Under the pieces are notes generated by a model. The model was given only the letters and a program-made list of their open reading frames with translations, searched no databases and was not told where the DNA came from. The translations under genes were made by a program, and so were the position numbers. From Unio delphinus (taxonomy: Eukaryota; Mollusca; Bivalvia; Unionida; Unionidae), in contig JAQISU010000179.1 in the NCBI GenBank assembly GCA_029339505.1, forward strand, positions 7,842,001 to 7,906,000: a stretch of 64,000 nucleotides of DNA. The letters run 5' to 3'. Shown in pieces: positions 38,180 through 54,984 of the stretch (its first letter is position 1; each line of letters begins with the position of its first letter).

Positions 38180-39088
38180 AGTACCAAGACATTTTGTCAG
38201 CTTCATATAAGTAGCAGTCATATTCGATATTATTAGACTATTTCAGTACCAAGACATTTTGTCAACTTCATATAAGTAGAAGTCATATTCGATATTATTA
38301 GACTATATCAGTACCAAGACATTTTGTCAACTTCATATAAGTAGAAGTCATATTCGATATTATTAGACTATATCAGTACCAAGACATTTTGTCAACTTCA
38401 TATAAGTAGAAGTCATATTCGATATTATTAGACTATATCAGTACCAAGACATTTTGTCAACTTCATATAAGTAGAAGTCATATTCGATATTATTAGACTA
38501 TATCAGTACCAAGACATTTTGTCAACTTCATATAAGTAGAAGTCATATTTGATATTATTAGACTATATCAGTACCAAGACATTTTGTCAACTTCATATAA
38601 GTAGAAGTCATATTCGATATTATTAGACTATATCAGTACCAAGACATTTTGTCAACTTCATATAAGTAGAAGTCATATTCGATATTATTAGACTATATCA
38701 GTACCAAGACATTTTGTCAACTTCATGTAAGTAGCAGTCATATTCGATATTATTAGACTATATCAGTACCAAGACATTTTGTCAACTTCATATAAGTAGC
38801 AGTCATATTCGATATTATTAGACTATATCAGTACCAAGACATTTTGTCAACTTCATGTAAGTAGCAGTCATATTCGATATTATTAGACTATTTCAGTACC
38901 AAGACATTTTGTCAACTTCATATAAGTAGCAGTCATATTCGATATTATTAGACTATATCAGTACCAAGACATTTTGTCAACTTCATATAAGTAGCAGTCA
39001 TATTCGATATTATTAGACTATATCAGTACCAAGACATTTTGTCAACTTCATATAAGTAGCAGTCATATTCGATATTATTAGACTATTT
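38180..39088. repeat. 65-bp satellite-like array, 14 near-identical units
   Basis: Fourteen units of 65 bp (cagtaccaagacattttgtc ... gatattattagactatat) with very few differences. Units 2-8 carry agtagaagtc; unit 1 and units 9-14 carry agtagcagtc. Units 9 and 11 have catgtaag, and units 1, 11 and 14 end tatttc. Variants are grouped in blocks, which points to recent block duplication. Confidence 0.97.
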
Positions 39089-39089
39089 C

Positions 39090-39590
39090 AGTAGCAAGGT
39101 ACAGCTCTGACACGGTTTCATCTCCACGCCACTGAAAATCCAGCATTAAGGAAAGTGGTCCAGTTATATATTGCTTTGAGTTTTGTTTTGTATGGGGGTT
39201 GGGGTTATGCAGTTTTAATGAAAGTGGTCCAGCGATGATTAAATGTCTAGTGGAAGAGCTGGCATTTGAATCAATCGGTCAATTTTGCGTGGGTAGTGTC
39301 AACTTCACAAAAAGCCCTTTCTATTTTTGAATTGAAATCGTGATCCATAAATAAAATTTTATACTTTCTGTAGTGGTCAATGGGAGTTATGCATGCTAAT
39401 TGATCAGTTAATCAGATTAGTTTTTATGCGTTGCACGTGTGCAATGGCTTACCAAGAAAATAATCTAACGAAATGAATTTTGAGTGGTGTTCAGAGTCTT
39501 CATTAGACTTGTACGCAAAGTGGTCCAACTGTTCTCTCGTATAAGAGTATGAAGATGCTATGATTTCCATGCGGTAATCCAGCTATCGTC
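39090..39590. other. No recognised gene
   Basis: Unique DNA in which gaaagtggtccag or gtggtcca recurs several times (39151, 39221, 39520) with irregular spacing; possibly a very old tandem repeat. Confidence 0.4.
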
Positions 39591-39591
39591 T

Positions 39592-39594
<3 letters not shown>

Positions 39595-39659
<65 letters not shown>

Positions 39660-39700
39660 CACACACACGCATGCACGCACGAACGCACGCACACACACAA
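39595..39700. repeat. (GA)n and CA/CG-rich microsatellite
   Basis: About 31 GA units, then ACAC and GCACGCA variants. Confidence 0.96.
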
Positions 39701-39981
39701 TTAGAATATATGTATATATGGAGCTAGACAGAAAGACAACAAACATTTAAACATGCATTAGAACATGTCCTGGATCTTTGTAATTTGTTTCATTCTCCTT
39801 AAGTATTGTATGAAAAATATAAATTATGTTTTATCTGATGTGTGTAGATAAACGTCAAACGTCATTACTTCATACCAGAAGAAAAAGTTAAATATTTTTT
39901 TTAATTTTTTAAAATCGACAAATCTACTTTCTTTATTTTCTTTATTGTTATTTCCTAAGGCAACTAGTGTTAATTTACTTT

Positions 39982-39984
<3 letters not shown>

Positions 39985-40080
<96 letters not shown>

Positions 40081-40081
40081 A
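39985..40081. repeat. (AAT)n(AAG)n microsatellite
   Basis: About 22 AAT units then about 10 AAG units. Confidence 0.96.
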
Positions 40082-40089
40082 ATGCTTTA

Positions 40090-41138
40090 TTTACAGGGTG
40101 GACTCGTTTTGTCAAGGACTATTTTCTGTTGAGTTCCTATTAGATCATTTCATGTAAATAAATACATATTGTTTACGTTATTGTATTGTAACTTACTTGT
40201 GAGTGATATTTATGATGTTCGATTCGAAGACGTCCGATTGTGGATGAATGTGGATATATTGATCCACGTCTAATTGAGGTCATTCAATTGCTAATGTACG
40301 AGCCATTGTGGATGTACTTCTTATTGTAACATGTGAATCCAATTGAAGAACCTTTTCATAATTGCACCCTAAATTAGAAGAAGAATTTTTTTTATTCAAA
40401 CTGAGATACTGAAAAAGAAGGCATAGAAATTAATGAATACGATAACTGAATGCAGTTGCGGGTATATTTATTTTACGAGTATCTCTATAATAGCAGTTTT
40501 GACATATAACGCCGACTGAATGATTTTAATACAGCTACTCAGTCTTTTCATCTATGAATTATAGTTCTAAGGGATAGCCTTGGTATATTCCTTGAAGCGC
40601 GGAAAAGAAAAAGAATCAAGCATCATAACCTTTGCTGGACCATTAATCTTCAAAACAATAACTAAATAACAATGCCGTTTTTTAATTTCAAGAATATTCA
40701 ACATGTGAATGAACCTACCCTGTTACTAGCTGTGTTAAATTTCACTCAGAGTTGTAGTGTTAGCTAATAGCTGTTACTAGAGGTATTCTACAGGTATGTA
40801 AGGGAGAATATTTGGGCATTCTAGGAAGAAAAGAATGCATTGAACCGAAAAGAGTAATTTATTTTTTCTTTTTTTTTATGTGTTTACCACTATTAAATTC
40901 GCTAATATAAATTACATTATTTCAAGTTATTTAAGATATTTGCGATAACAGCTCTTTGTATATTAAACAGATAAAACGTCATAAGGAAAATTCGAGTCCT
41001 CTCGATTCGAACCGGATTCTTATCAGCAAGTACTAATCAAGAACTAATATTATATTTACGTTCGTGAAAGTTCAAGAGAAAAATGTAGGTCATTTTTAAC
41101 ACGAATGAAATCCGGATACGTGTTTTCGTTTTTGTCTT
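40090..41138. other. No recognisable feature
   Basis: AT-rich DNA with a short degenerate repeat of gtggatgt or ccaattg-like pieces at 40230-40350. Confidence 0.45.
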
Positions 41139-41261
<123 letters not shown>

Positions 41262-41454
41262 GTCCGTTTATTACACGCCTCAAAACAGTAAATGATTCTT
41301 GACATTAGGTGGTTAGGTATTTTTAGAGAATCATGTTCCATGCAATAACATGTCCCTGTTATTACTAATGTCACAACCCGTTCCTCATCTATTTCCAGGC
41401 ACCGGGTTCATGCAACAGCACTAATAAAGGCATCATGACTGGTTATTTTGTTTG

Positions 41455-41766
41455 TTTGATTAGAATTTTTAATGTAGCTTTAACAATTTTTCAGTCATAT
41501 CGCTACAATGTCTGCAGTCTGGAAGTTTATAGTGATGTCTAGCATTGGAGCATCATGTCGCAGACATGTAGCATGATGTCCCACCCAGTCACATTATCCT
41601 GACACCAGGCCGACCAGTCCTAACACTAACCTCTTAATGCTGTGTGCCAAGAGGGGCAGCTGTTAGTACCATTTTTGTAAGTCTTTGGTATTACTTGGCC
41701 TGGGATCGAAATTACGATCTCTAGCTTCCGCGGCGGACGCTCTAACCACTAGGCCACTGGAGCGGT
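41455..41766 (-). mobile_element. SINE family 1, full-length minus-strand copy
   Basis: On the minus strand: start ccgctccagtggcctagtgg with a good A box, a decayed B box (atttcgatccc), then the full body to gctacattaaaaattctaat and a tail of attaatcaaacaaac type. The body motif tctgcgacatgatg is kept apart from single substitutions. The 5' end is at about 41766. Confidence 0.93.
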
Positions 41767-41769
41767 TAA

Positions 41770-42820
41770 CATAATGCCTGGCATAAAATAAACCCGTGTG
41801 ATGAATACATATTGCTAGATTTAACTGGCTGAGGAAGCTTCCAACCTTCACTGAGTGTGACACTAATCTGCGATTAATCTTTCTATATCCAGGCAGATCA
41901 ACACTGTTCATTCAGAATGGTCATCAACTAAGTAACAGAAAAGCAAAATCATAACGTTTTGCAAAAATTAAGCAATAAATTTGAGTATAAAAGTTATAAA
42001 TGAAAATGTAAGAGGAACTTAGAGTATAATGAATTGAATCCAAAATAATGGTCATAAAATTCCATGAAAATCCAAAAGAATGAAACGGTCCGGAAATGTA
42101 TTGACCCACCAAGAATCGTGACATTGTCAACATGGAGCTTCCATAGTTCCTTTAAATAATTCACAATAATTCCAGAAATAATAGTACAGTCAAAAGAATG
42201 ATCACAAGTTTCCTCTCAAATAATATCTACGTAAAACATAAAATACGTCCTCAGACTTACAACAGGAACACAATAAATGAGATTGCTAAATAGGAATGAA
42301 TCTGATTGATCAGTTCTCTCCCGTATATACACTTTCCGTTACGACTATCTCACAACATACTCTATGTCACATATCTTTCAACTAATTTATTCCGAAATTT
42401 CATATTCGTGTGACCAAACCCAACCAACGTTAAGCTACTGAAATATCATAGAACCCTCCAAATCCTACAAGCCAATGAGAAATTAACCCAAAGGCGCCAT
42501 TACCACACCTTAGTATCTCTTAGCAGATACCTTAAAAGTGTACGCTCTTAATATTTCTAAAACACCCTATTTACGTAGACAAAAGCTGACTAAATATAAT
42601 TTGTACAATTTACAGCCACGAATCAGATTTAAGGAAGTTAAATAAAATATGTACCAGGAGTTACCAAAATATAGATATACATAACAGTGGCACCTTATAC
42701 ATCCTGTTGAAAATAATTGTTCCTCTTTGAAGAGTTTATTGTCAAAATTGCGGAGACATAGCTTAAATATAATTGCTAATCCATGCACGATTTTATCGTA
42801 TCCTTACAAACATTTTATAT
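41770..42820. other. No recognisable gene
   Basis: AT-rich unique DNA; minus-strand frames of 69-73 codons without recognisable motifs. Confidence 0.5.
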
Positions 42821-42821
42821 G

Positions 42822-42935
42822 TCACTATAAACTGCCTCACTGCAGACATCGTAGCGATATGACTAAAAAAATTGTTAAAGCTAAGTTAAAAATCCTAATC
42901 AAACAAACAAACAAACAAACACAAACAAACAAACA
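42822..42935 (+). mobile_element. SINE family 1, 3' fragment with (CAAA)n tail
   Basis: Only the last ~75 bp of the SINE (actataaactgcctcactgc to gctaagttaaaaatccta) is present. A tail of aatcaaacaaacaaacaaac type expands into (CAAA)n. It looks like 5' truncation, which is unusual for SINEs but normal for LINE-mobilised sequences. Confidence 0.9.
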
Positions 42936-43016
42936 TATTATAAACTCACACATAATGGCCACCATTTAAATTGCAGAACGAAAGCAAATCGCAAGAGAAA
43001 TCCTTAGTGTTGCTAT

Positions 43017-43245
43017 TATGTGCAAATGAACAGTATATAACATTGCCATAGCTATGCAAATGAACAGTACATAACATTGTCATAGCTATGCAAATGAACA
43101 GTACATAACATTGCCATAGCTATGCAAATGAACAGTACATAACATTGCCATAGCTATGCAAATGAACAGTACATAACATTGTCATAGCTATGCAAATGAA
43201 CAGTACATAACATTGTCATAGCTATGCAAATGAACAGTACATAAC
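43017..43245. repeat. 34-bp minisatellite, left part, with octamer motif
   Basis: Seven units of 34 bp (agctatgcaaatgaacagta then cataacattgccat). Each unit except the first carries a perfect ATGCAAAT. The array stops abruptly at the insertion at 43246 and resumes at 45090. Confidence 0.95.
43241..43245. repeat. Left 5-bp target duplication (ataac)
   Basis: Same five bases as 45090-45094, on the other side of the inserted LTR; together they account for one ataac of the minisatellite unit. Confidence 0.88.
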
Positions 43246-45089
<1,844 letters not shown>

Positions 45090-45188
45090 ATAACATTGTC
45101 ATAGCTATGCAAATGAACAGTACATAACATTGCCATAGCTATGCAAATGAACAGTACATAGCATTGCCATAGCTATGCAAATGAAACT
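45090..45188. repeat. 34-bp minisatellite, right part
   Basis: About three further units of the array interrupted at 43245, starting in the middle of a unit exactly where the left part stopped (with ataac repeated). Confidence 0.95.
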
Positions 45189-45194
45189 AAACCC

Positions 45195-46590
45195 GTTTAA
45201 CTCAAGGTGTATTCTTTAATCTTGAAACGTACATGGAAAATATCAATGTGGAATGAATGTTGATAACAAGAATGAAGAAAGTATTTATATTTAGTGGGTA
45301 AACCAATTGAACCGTTATAGCAAATCCTGTTATACGGTGAATACAACCAATTGAAACCCACACAGACAAAAACAAAATCTAATTTGTGGATTCTCAAAAG
45401 TTAAAACGTTTTATAGTTTTCTTAACCAGGTATAAAACACAACAATTTCTTCAATGGCAGTTATTCAACTTCACCCAATAATTTAGCAGTCAAAAACGTT
45501 TTTCATAAATCAAGTCATATATTTTTTTTTATTTTAAAAGCATGAATTCACAAACTAAAACTAAAGTATATTTTATATTACATGCTGGTAATAAGAGTTA
45601 TCTGTGCACATCAAATATCATTAATTAGTAAGCAAATGCAAGTGTTGGCGTCAGCAAAACTTATGATTTATGAATATGAACAATTATCAATGGATAGGAA
45701 GTATTTTTCTGATTCAGTGACTTGTTATAACTGAAAAGGTATGGCTTGAATTTTTTAAGAGGAATAGATTAACTAATTAGTTTAATTTAAAACAAAGAAC
45801 AGAGCAAAATTAACAGACAATTTGAACAAAAGATTACAAGTTCGAGGTAGGATTACTTAAATGATTTGGATAAAGCTTTTTCACTTCATTTGTGCATTCG
45901 TTCAAACTTTCATTTCAAAAGTCCTGTGCAACCTTGTATTTTTTTAATGACTGCATGGTAAGCCGATTGCTTAGAATAATTATACCTTGTTTTGACATGG
46001 TAAATATCATTTATAATGGACATAAGTATCAGAGAGCAAATTTGGTCAGCTGGTAGTTCTGTTTAGTGTTTGTTGGTTTTGGTTTTAGCAAAAGTGTAAC
46101 GTATTATTGGCTATATCATGGGGGGGGGGGGGGAGATGAGTGTCTTTTCCAAACAACAAGGACAACTGACACTGACAGGGTATCGAAATACTCGACCCAC
46201 CGATTACAAGTAGTTTTACCAACTGAACTGCTCCTATTTCCGGTTCAAGTAAATCGAACTTTGTGAGTGAAAAAACATGAACCAAGCAAACAAGAAAATA
46301 TACAACTCCTTACAAGCACGAAGAAGCACAACAAGGTGTAAAACATCTTAGCCCAATTCATAGCTGCAATACATACAATCCTATCGGTAATAATCCGAAA
46401 CAACAGTTTCCTTCTTCTTTCGATATAAAGGTCAAAGGTTATAAAGTTTATGATGGTTATAATTATGTTGCAAATAACTCAGGATGTAAGCTTGTTAGAG
46501 ATATGAAAGTAACATAGCTCTCATGCTAAATGAGTATAATAGACACACATTATCTAATTTTCAACAAGGAATACGTGTACAGAAAATAGA
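45195..46590. other. No recognised gene
   Basis: AT-rich unique DNA with a G run at about 46120-46132. The 66-codon frames on both strands across the G run are not recognisable. Confidence 0.5.
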
Positions 46591-46599
46591 GAAAAGCGA

Positions 46600-46662
46600 A
46601 GACGCACAAAGACGTGCAAGTATACGTGCAAGACGTGCACGTGCAAGACGTGCAAGTTCCAA
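46600..46662. repeat. Short (acgtgcaag)n repeat
   Basis: About five imperfect copies of a 9-11-bp unit, acgtgcaag. The Arg/Ala-rich open frame at 46523-46726 is largely its translation. Confidence 0.8.
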
Positions 46663-46669
46663 ACGATCA

Positions 46670-47900
46670 AATGAAATCTGTAATCTTCTACTTCTTTTCT
46701 TTTTTAAAATAGTACAATATTATTAATGCTGATCAGATAAAGCATGTTCGATAACTCTGTACTTATAGTGTATAATATTCACATAGGAGAATCAGTCAGG
46801 ACGGATTAATCGATGTATTTGAGACATGTAGATATGCAACAGAAAAGAAAAAAGACATTAATTTAACTGACAAATTAAGATATTTGAAATCAAAAGTATT
46901 ACAGGGGTTTTGCGACTCCACTGTCTTATCATAAGAAAGAGACGAAGTTAAACTTCGAAATGATTTAATTGTTTAAGTTAAAAAGATTATTTAAGTGGAA
47001 ATTACCGTATTATAAATTAAATCCAAATTATAAATTAAACCCAAAATAATCCGAAGAAAATCCTCTTCCTCAAAGATGCCGATGTGTCAACAGTCTTGTT
47101 GTAGCACAAATGTCCAGAACTTCTTTCAATAAATTCACAGTAGCACCAGAATAATAATTTATTTATAAAATTATAAGTACAATTAAAAAATCTTTTTTGG
47201 GCGCCTTACTTCCAATGGCAAAGCTTGAGAGAAAATATTCCTCTCTAACATTTTCCTTGTTTACTTCGTTATTCAGTATGACAATATCCAAAATTAAAAT
47301 AACCACTTATTTGTAGAAATATTTTTAATAATATGGCAAATGACTCGTGTTTTGACCTTCCTTTTGTACTCTACTTAAACAGCTGTCTTGAAACAAATGC
47401 AGCACTATTAAGAAAACCACAATGAAACTTCACTGTTATGCATCGGTGTTGTTACACATACAACAAGGGCAAATTTATTAAATATGTCCAGCTTTACATT
47501 ACCTGAACAAGGTAGCTGATATTGCATCCTCGTGCAGTTCATTAAAAAAATCATTAACATTTTCCTCCGAGTTCTTCTGGAGAATTGCTAAGCAGTGAGG
47601 AATGTTTACTAGATTAGGATAGGCATTTTCCTACATTGACTTATCAAGCAGATGTGATTCGGCCTTTTCCGGAAAAGTTACTTGCACTAAAACGTCATAT
47701 CATTTCATTCAAAAATGCAAATTAGAGTGTATATGTGAAATATCGTATCGTTCTGTGAGTTTGAACGTATGGATAATGTACTGGATTATGTCTGAAATGT
47801 ATAAATATGGAGGAAATATCTCGATACTCAAATTTCAACGTTACTGACGGAACCCAATTACCAGCTCCATCTTGCCACTAAAGCTGTTTTTTTCTGTTTT
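46670..47900. other. No recognisable feature
   Basis: AT-rich unique DNA; only a small duplication of attataaattaaa (about 47010-47045). Confidence 0.5.
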
Positions 47901-47905
47901 CATGA

Positions 47906-48090
47906 ATTGTAGAATAAATCGTAGTCATTCCAATCGTGACCTATTTACTGACTCGTAGGATAAATCGTAGCCATTGCAATCGTTACCTATTTACTGACTT
48001 GCAGGATAAACTGTAGCCATTGAAATCGTGACCTATTTACTGACTCGTAGGATAAACCGTAGCCATTGCAATCGTGACTTATTTACATAT
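47906..48090. repeat. 46-bp tandem repeat, four units
   Basis: Units of gtaggataaatcgtagccat then tgcaatcgtgacctatttactgactc, with a few substitutions each. Confidence 0.93.
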
Positions 48091-48094
48091 CTAA

Positions 48095-48560
48095 CGAGAA
48101 ATAGAAATTAAATAGAAACGACCAGGTACAAGTGATCATAAGTCTCTTCAAGTAAAGACATTATTTGTACGGCTTCGCAAAGCTATTAAATTGTAGTTAT
48201 CGTTTCCCGTGTAATCATTCGCCGATCGCGTGCATAGATTCATGGTTACCATGACAACTACAGGGAGCATTATTCACTTTATTTTGTTTCCTTTATTCTC
48301 GAACTTCATATAAGAACAACTAAGTCAGCGCTTGTTTAGAATAAAATCGAATAAAATATTTAAAATAATATGTTGGGTTTTATTTTTTTATCAGAATTTA
48401 TAATCAAAGACTTATTAGAAACATTAAAAACGATAATATGGAATTACATGATAATGTAGTTCATATAAGAATCAATAAAATATTTAGGATGGATACTAAT
48501 TGCTAATACTTCTGCTGTTATGTCTATTAATAGAACCAAACTAATACATGGCATCTAAGC
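48095..48560. other. No recognisable feature
   Basis: AT-rich unique DNA. Confidence 0.5.
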
Positions 48561-48569
48561 GAACCTAAC

Positions 48570-50180
<1,611 letters not shown>

Positions 50181-50189
50181 TTGAAAGAT

Positions 50190-51125
50190 GATGAGATCAA
50201 AATGGACGAGATTTGTTCACCCAAAAACGTGGAGAAAAAAAATTGCATTCGTGTTTTGTCATGGGAAAGAACTCGTTCGAACAGGCTCATGAACAAATCT
50301 CATCCTTACGAACTCGAAATATCCTTTCGTCATTTCTTCCTTCGCCTAAGGACAAAACACGTATTCTGTTTTGTGTATGTATATATCACTTATAAGCACG
50401 TGAGATTGGCAATGTCTAGAGTCCAAACCTTAAAAATATAAAAAAAATAAAAAAAAATAATTAAAAGAAACATCTGATTTATAACAGTGCCATCAATTAT
50501 GTTTTCCTAAATGCATTAAGATTAATTTGATGTTATCACGTAGAGACAAGCAACTGCCTCTACCTTCTGGTGACGATGTAAGGCGGATCGGCAAGAATTC
50601 ATAGTACGCTTCCAACACATGAAAACAATTAGACATGTGTACCTCTAGACAAAATGACAATCTCCATCATAGAAAATTTCAAATAACACAGTCATGTAAT
50701 TTTTTGGAAAAATAATTTGAAGTATTGTACTTATTCCAATGGTAAAGGTGATTATTTGCAAATCACACCTTAGTACAGCCAGATTTAATTATATCTGATA
50801 ATTTGGTAAAGCCTCGCGGGAAAACTGCTTAATTGCATAACACAATCTTCCGATCATCATTAGCTGTTTCTGTACAAGACATTACAAACAGTCAGCCGTT
50901 GCAAGCAAGCTGTATTTATACAACACCGCTGCTGTGTTACCTAGATGTGCAAGTCAACTAAGAAAAATATATACGTTCTCTTAATAAGTTCAACTCATTA
51001 CAATTTGCTGTGGAATTATACAAACCTGATCTACGCGTAAATATTCTGAATTCAGGACTTCTAAAATTAAAAATCTGCAAATGTTGTCGAGAGAAAACTG
51101 ACATTTAATATAACAATTTTTAAAA
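50190..51125. other. No recognised gene
   Basis: Unique DNA. The plus-strand frame 49962-50441 is mostly microsatellite; its distal 60 codons show no family I know. Confidence 0.5.
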
Positions 51126-51368
51126 CTTCTATACCGCTTCGGTGAACTAGTGGTTAGAGCGTCCGCCTCGGATGCGAGAAGTCGCGGTTCGATCTACCTC
51201 CGAGTCATACCAAAGACATAAAAATGGTACTAACAGCTGCCTCGCTTGGTGCTCATCGTTAAGAGGTTTCTGCTAGGACTGGTCTGCCTGGTGTCAGGAT
51301 AATGTGACTGGGTGGGACATCATGTTACATCATGTTACATGATGTCCCACCCAGTCACACACACACAC
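51126..51368 (+). mobile_element. SINE family 1 with fold-back 3' end
   Basis: The head (ccgcttcggtgaactagtgg; B-box-like gcggttcgatctacc) and first half of the body are normal up to gtgactgggtgggacatcat. The sequence then turns back: 51337-51359 is the exact reverse complement of 51303-51325, with an 11-bp loop. The usual 3' half is absent, and a CA tract follows. Confidence 0.9.
51303..51359. repeat. Perfect 23-bp inverted repeat in SINE
   Basis: Arms 51303-51325 and 51337-51359 around an 11-base spacer (tacatcatgtt); the spacer itself repeats catgttacat from the left arm. Confidence 0.95.
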
Positions 51369-51371
51369 AAA

Positions 51372-52580
51372 GTATATATTTTTTTTAACAAAATTAATAA
51401 AAGATGAAGATTTTCAATAAACGTTCAACCTAAGTGACGTTTCAAATATTTTTAAAGTGGCACAAGTTTAGAAATAAGTATGTAGATTAATTAATAAAAT
51501 TTGTATGTTTTAAAAAAGTCAGTTTATGGTCCAACAGCTTTAATAAGTTTCTTGCAATGAATCATGAACAGTACGAGAAAAATGTATTCTTGGCTTCGGA
51601 TTGTGCGAGTGTCTTATAATGAGAAATATCAGCCAGTATAGTGGGCATAATTTCTTCGAGTGTCCATTACGAATATGAAATATTGTTATTTCACGTTGCA
51701 ATCACCAAATTCCCTACCGAGACAGATGTAATTCCGAAACAATGTTATTAAAAAGATATGCCAACGGTATAAATAATACCGGTAATAATTGTCGCAAAGT
51801 TACAAAATTCATCTAACAATTCCATTTCTGGGGTTTATTTATTAGAATTGTTGTTACAAGTAATAGTTCTAGGAATCTCAGTGGACATATAAAGCTAATA
51901 GCCAGGCTATTTACGAGGTGAGCTTAAACCTACGTCAACTAAATAACAGAATAGGACTGGTTATTTACGGTCTGCCAATAAATGCATTTGATTATATTTG
52001 ACTTTCGCGCTGAATCATAAATGATTCATAACGACGTTTCTGCTGCTGGATAATGATAAATTGAAGAGATAATTCTCCCTCATAAATCAGAAAACAACCA
52101 GTTATTTTTATGTAATGCTTACACAATTGATTAAGCACGAACTGTATTTAACGATATTTGTTGTCAATGGGATTAGAATCTCACATAACACTGATTGGAT
52201 CCACTTTTGCACGGATTTTATTTGAGACTTTCACGGTCAGGGGAAAATGAAAGCTATTTGTGAAATAAAAGACGATTTTATGGTCAAACAATTTTTACTT
52301 GATATTATTTAGAAAATACTATGTATATATTTGTTCTTATCGACAATTAGCAAAGAGATACGCAGACATATTAAGAGATTTAAAAAAGCTTTTTTTTTTT
52401 TTATATTCAACTTCACTTTACGTCGTTCAATATTGAGTTCCCGATTTTTTTAAACATTTTCTAGGAATGATATCGCGTGAATTAATTTTACGATAGCTTT
52501 ATATATTTCTATAGGACGACATACATATGAAACCTATTGTGCTACACATTTTTAAATTGTTTCATATTCTGTGTTAAGAC
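51372..52580. other. No recognisable feature
   Basis: AT-rich unique DNA. Confidence 0.5.
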
Positions 52581-52584
52581 TGTA

Positions 52585-52585
<1 letters not shown>

Positions 52586-52637
<52 letters not shown>

Positions 52638-52658
52638 TACATACATACATACATACAT

Positions 52659-52748
<90 letters not shown>
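52586..52748. repeat. (CA)n(CATA)n(AT)n microsatellite
   Basis: About 24 CA units, about 8 CATA units, then about 40 AT units. Confidence 0.97.
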
Positions 52749-52750
<2 letters not shown>

Positions 52751-52974
52751 TGGTCTGCTAATCAAGTGTTGTGGTACTAAATCTGGCCCTATAGTTTTAC
52801 ACTCTATAAACACTGACATTTAATTGGAACCATGTAGCGTATTTGTGTATACGTACATGCTATCTGTATGGCTGCGAAAGAATGGATCGGTGATAATAAG
52901 TATGATGCTGACGACAACAACATGTTCGAAGATGTTAAAATTTATATCTTATTTTAATCATTTTAGGTTAAAAC

Positions 52975-52975
<1 letters not shown>

Positions 52976-53055
<80 letters not shown>
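52976..53055. repeat. (CT)n microsatellite
   Basis: About 40 CT units. The 169-codon plus-strand frame 52824-53333 spans it; its middle is a Ser-Leu repeat translation and the flanks show no recognised motif. Confidence 0.97.
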
Positions 53056-53057
<2 letters not shown>

Positions 53058-53755
53058 AAGAGCTCACTTGTTGGAGCGTCAGTCTCGTGTACAAGGATAG
53101 CGTATTCGATACTCGCCAAGGACATCCTGAGAAGACTGCCTCTGTTTGTCCTTGGAAAAGTATCAAATACCCATCTTCTCGGCATGTTGAATGTGCCGTT
53201 CAAAACCAACTTATTAATCAACCCTCTCCCTTTCTCTGCACGGCATGTGTTCAGTCCGGGTTGGTATTATCACAAATATGTCAAGAAAAGGCCAAATGAG
53301 ATATGTGCGAATTTTAGTACTAACGCCATTTAAACAATCGATGCCGTTTTAAAGGATAATTTTATAATCTTTTTCAACTCTGTTGATTTTGTCTTTATTG
53401 TGTGATTACATATGCAAAAGGATGGCTAATACATTACTGGTCTATACATTGTAATAACGTAAATAATAAGTAATTGATAAGATATATATACAAATATACA
53501 AATCAAATACTGTATAGATCCAGCATCATGAAATACCAATCAAACCTCAGATGCTTAAGTTCAATAAATATTATGAAGACGACTGGTCACGTGCAAGCAT
53601 TCTGAAGTGAAGCATTTCGATCGTTTTCCGTTCATAGTATACAGTCTAGATAATTGTTTTTTTAAGACATATTGATAAATGATATTTATAATGTTGAAAT
53701 TAAACTCTATATGTATTCAAAACACTGCAGTCCTATCCTCATTCGAGTTTTATTC

Positions 53756-53797
53756 GCACGCACGCACGCACACACACATACATACAAACATACATAT

Positions 53798-53852
<55 letters not shown>
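53756..53852. repeat. CA/CG-rich and (AT)n microsatellite
   Basis: ACGC and ACAC units, CATACA variants, then about 18 AT units. Confidence 0.95.
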
Positions 53853-53856
<4 letters not shown>

Positions 53857-54335
53857 ATAGACAATTAACCGGCAACATTGTACAGACAATAACTATCCTT
53901 GAGTTTCATACCATTGTACAATTTAATATAACATAGTACTACTAACATGTGTTATGTATACTTAATTTAATCGTTTGTTTGATAGCATTACATTTTATTA
54001 TATGCTATTGTAATGTAACAATGTTTGCTGGACTTGACCTTGTCCAAATTGGAGTTCATTTGAGCTTGACCTGTTTTCAAGACATTGAAATAAAAACTTG
54101 TATCTCGCTTATGTCAACAACTAATAACAGCTTCATTGTTTTATATGTGTATGAGCTTAACATCAGGATGTTTAATGCAAAAAAGAGCAACACTGTTGAT
54201 TTGGGTTTTGGAGTTTCCTAAGTAAATTTTACAAGTTTTGTGTTGTAAGAAAACATGGCTCCTTGGATCATTGTAGACAATTTTCATTAGGTAACGTTTT
54301 CTTTTTTGATACAAAATATTATCGTGAGATGAAGT

Positions 54336-54338
<3 letters not shown>

Positions 54339-54406
<68 letters not shown>
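54339..54406. repeat. (CT)n microsatellite
   Basis: About 34 CT units. Confidence 0.97.
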
Positions 54407-54411
<5 letters not shown>

Positions 54412-54984
54412 GGGCTATATTTATATACTTCCAATTATTGAATGCAAGTGATTTTTTTTTCTCTGGAAGCACAAAAGTGCTCTGATAAAATTCTTGAATA
54501 AAAACATTCAATGTAATTTTTAATATATTCAAATTTGGAATTATATTACTATGATTCAACAAAAGACTGTTAACACATCAGCACTCCATAAACTATAATG
54601 GACGCGTCATCGCCTTCGGGTTTTGATCTATTCTGGACTTGTACGGAGCTTTATTCGGGATTTTATATTATTAGGACTAGTGTTTGCAATTTCTTTAATT
54701 ATTTTGGGATTTAATTCGCAATATTGTAAGTTCTGTTCTCTCATTTTCACTATGTATTCTAGGGAAATAAATTATTTGCTAAACTTTACAAAACTTGTTG
54801 TCTTTCACTCTTTTCTGTTACTTATTTTTGGAGTTTAGACTCGGAACACATTATGTTAATCAATTTAGATGCTGACCCAAAAGAGAAATAAGAGTTGATT
54901 AAAAGTACTATCAAAAATAGGATCTTCAGTTTTAAATGGCGGGCTTGAATATGTGGATGTCGAAGAGGCTGCTAAAAGAGGAAT

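Noticed and set aside
46119..46132. G-run as a second polypurine tract of an LTR element
   Set aside because: No LTR start, pol sequence or inverted end accompanies it; similar isolated G runs occur at 522 and 49990.
54567..54850. Possible ~283-bp LTR (starts tgttaac, ends gaacaca)
   Set aside because: Flanking five bases do not match each other, no second copy is present, and the inverted ends are weak.
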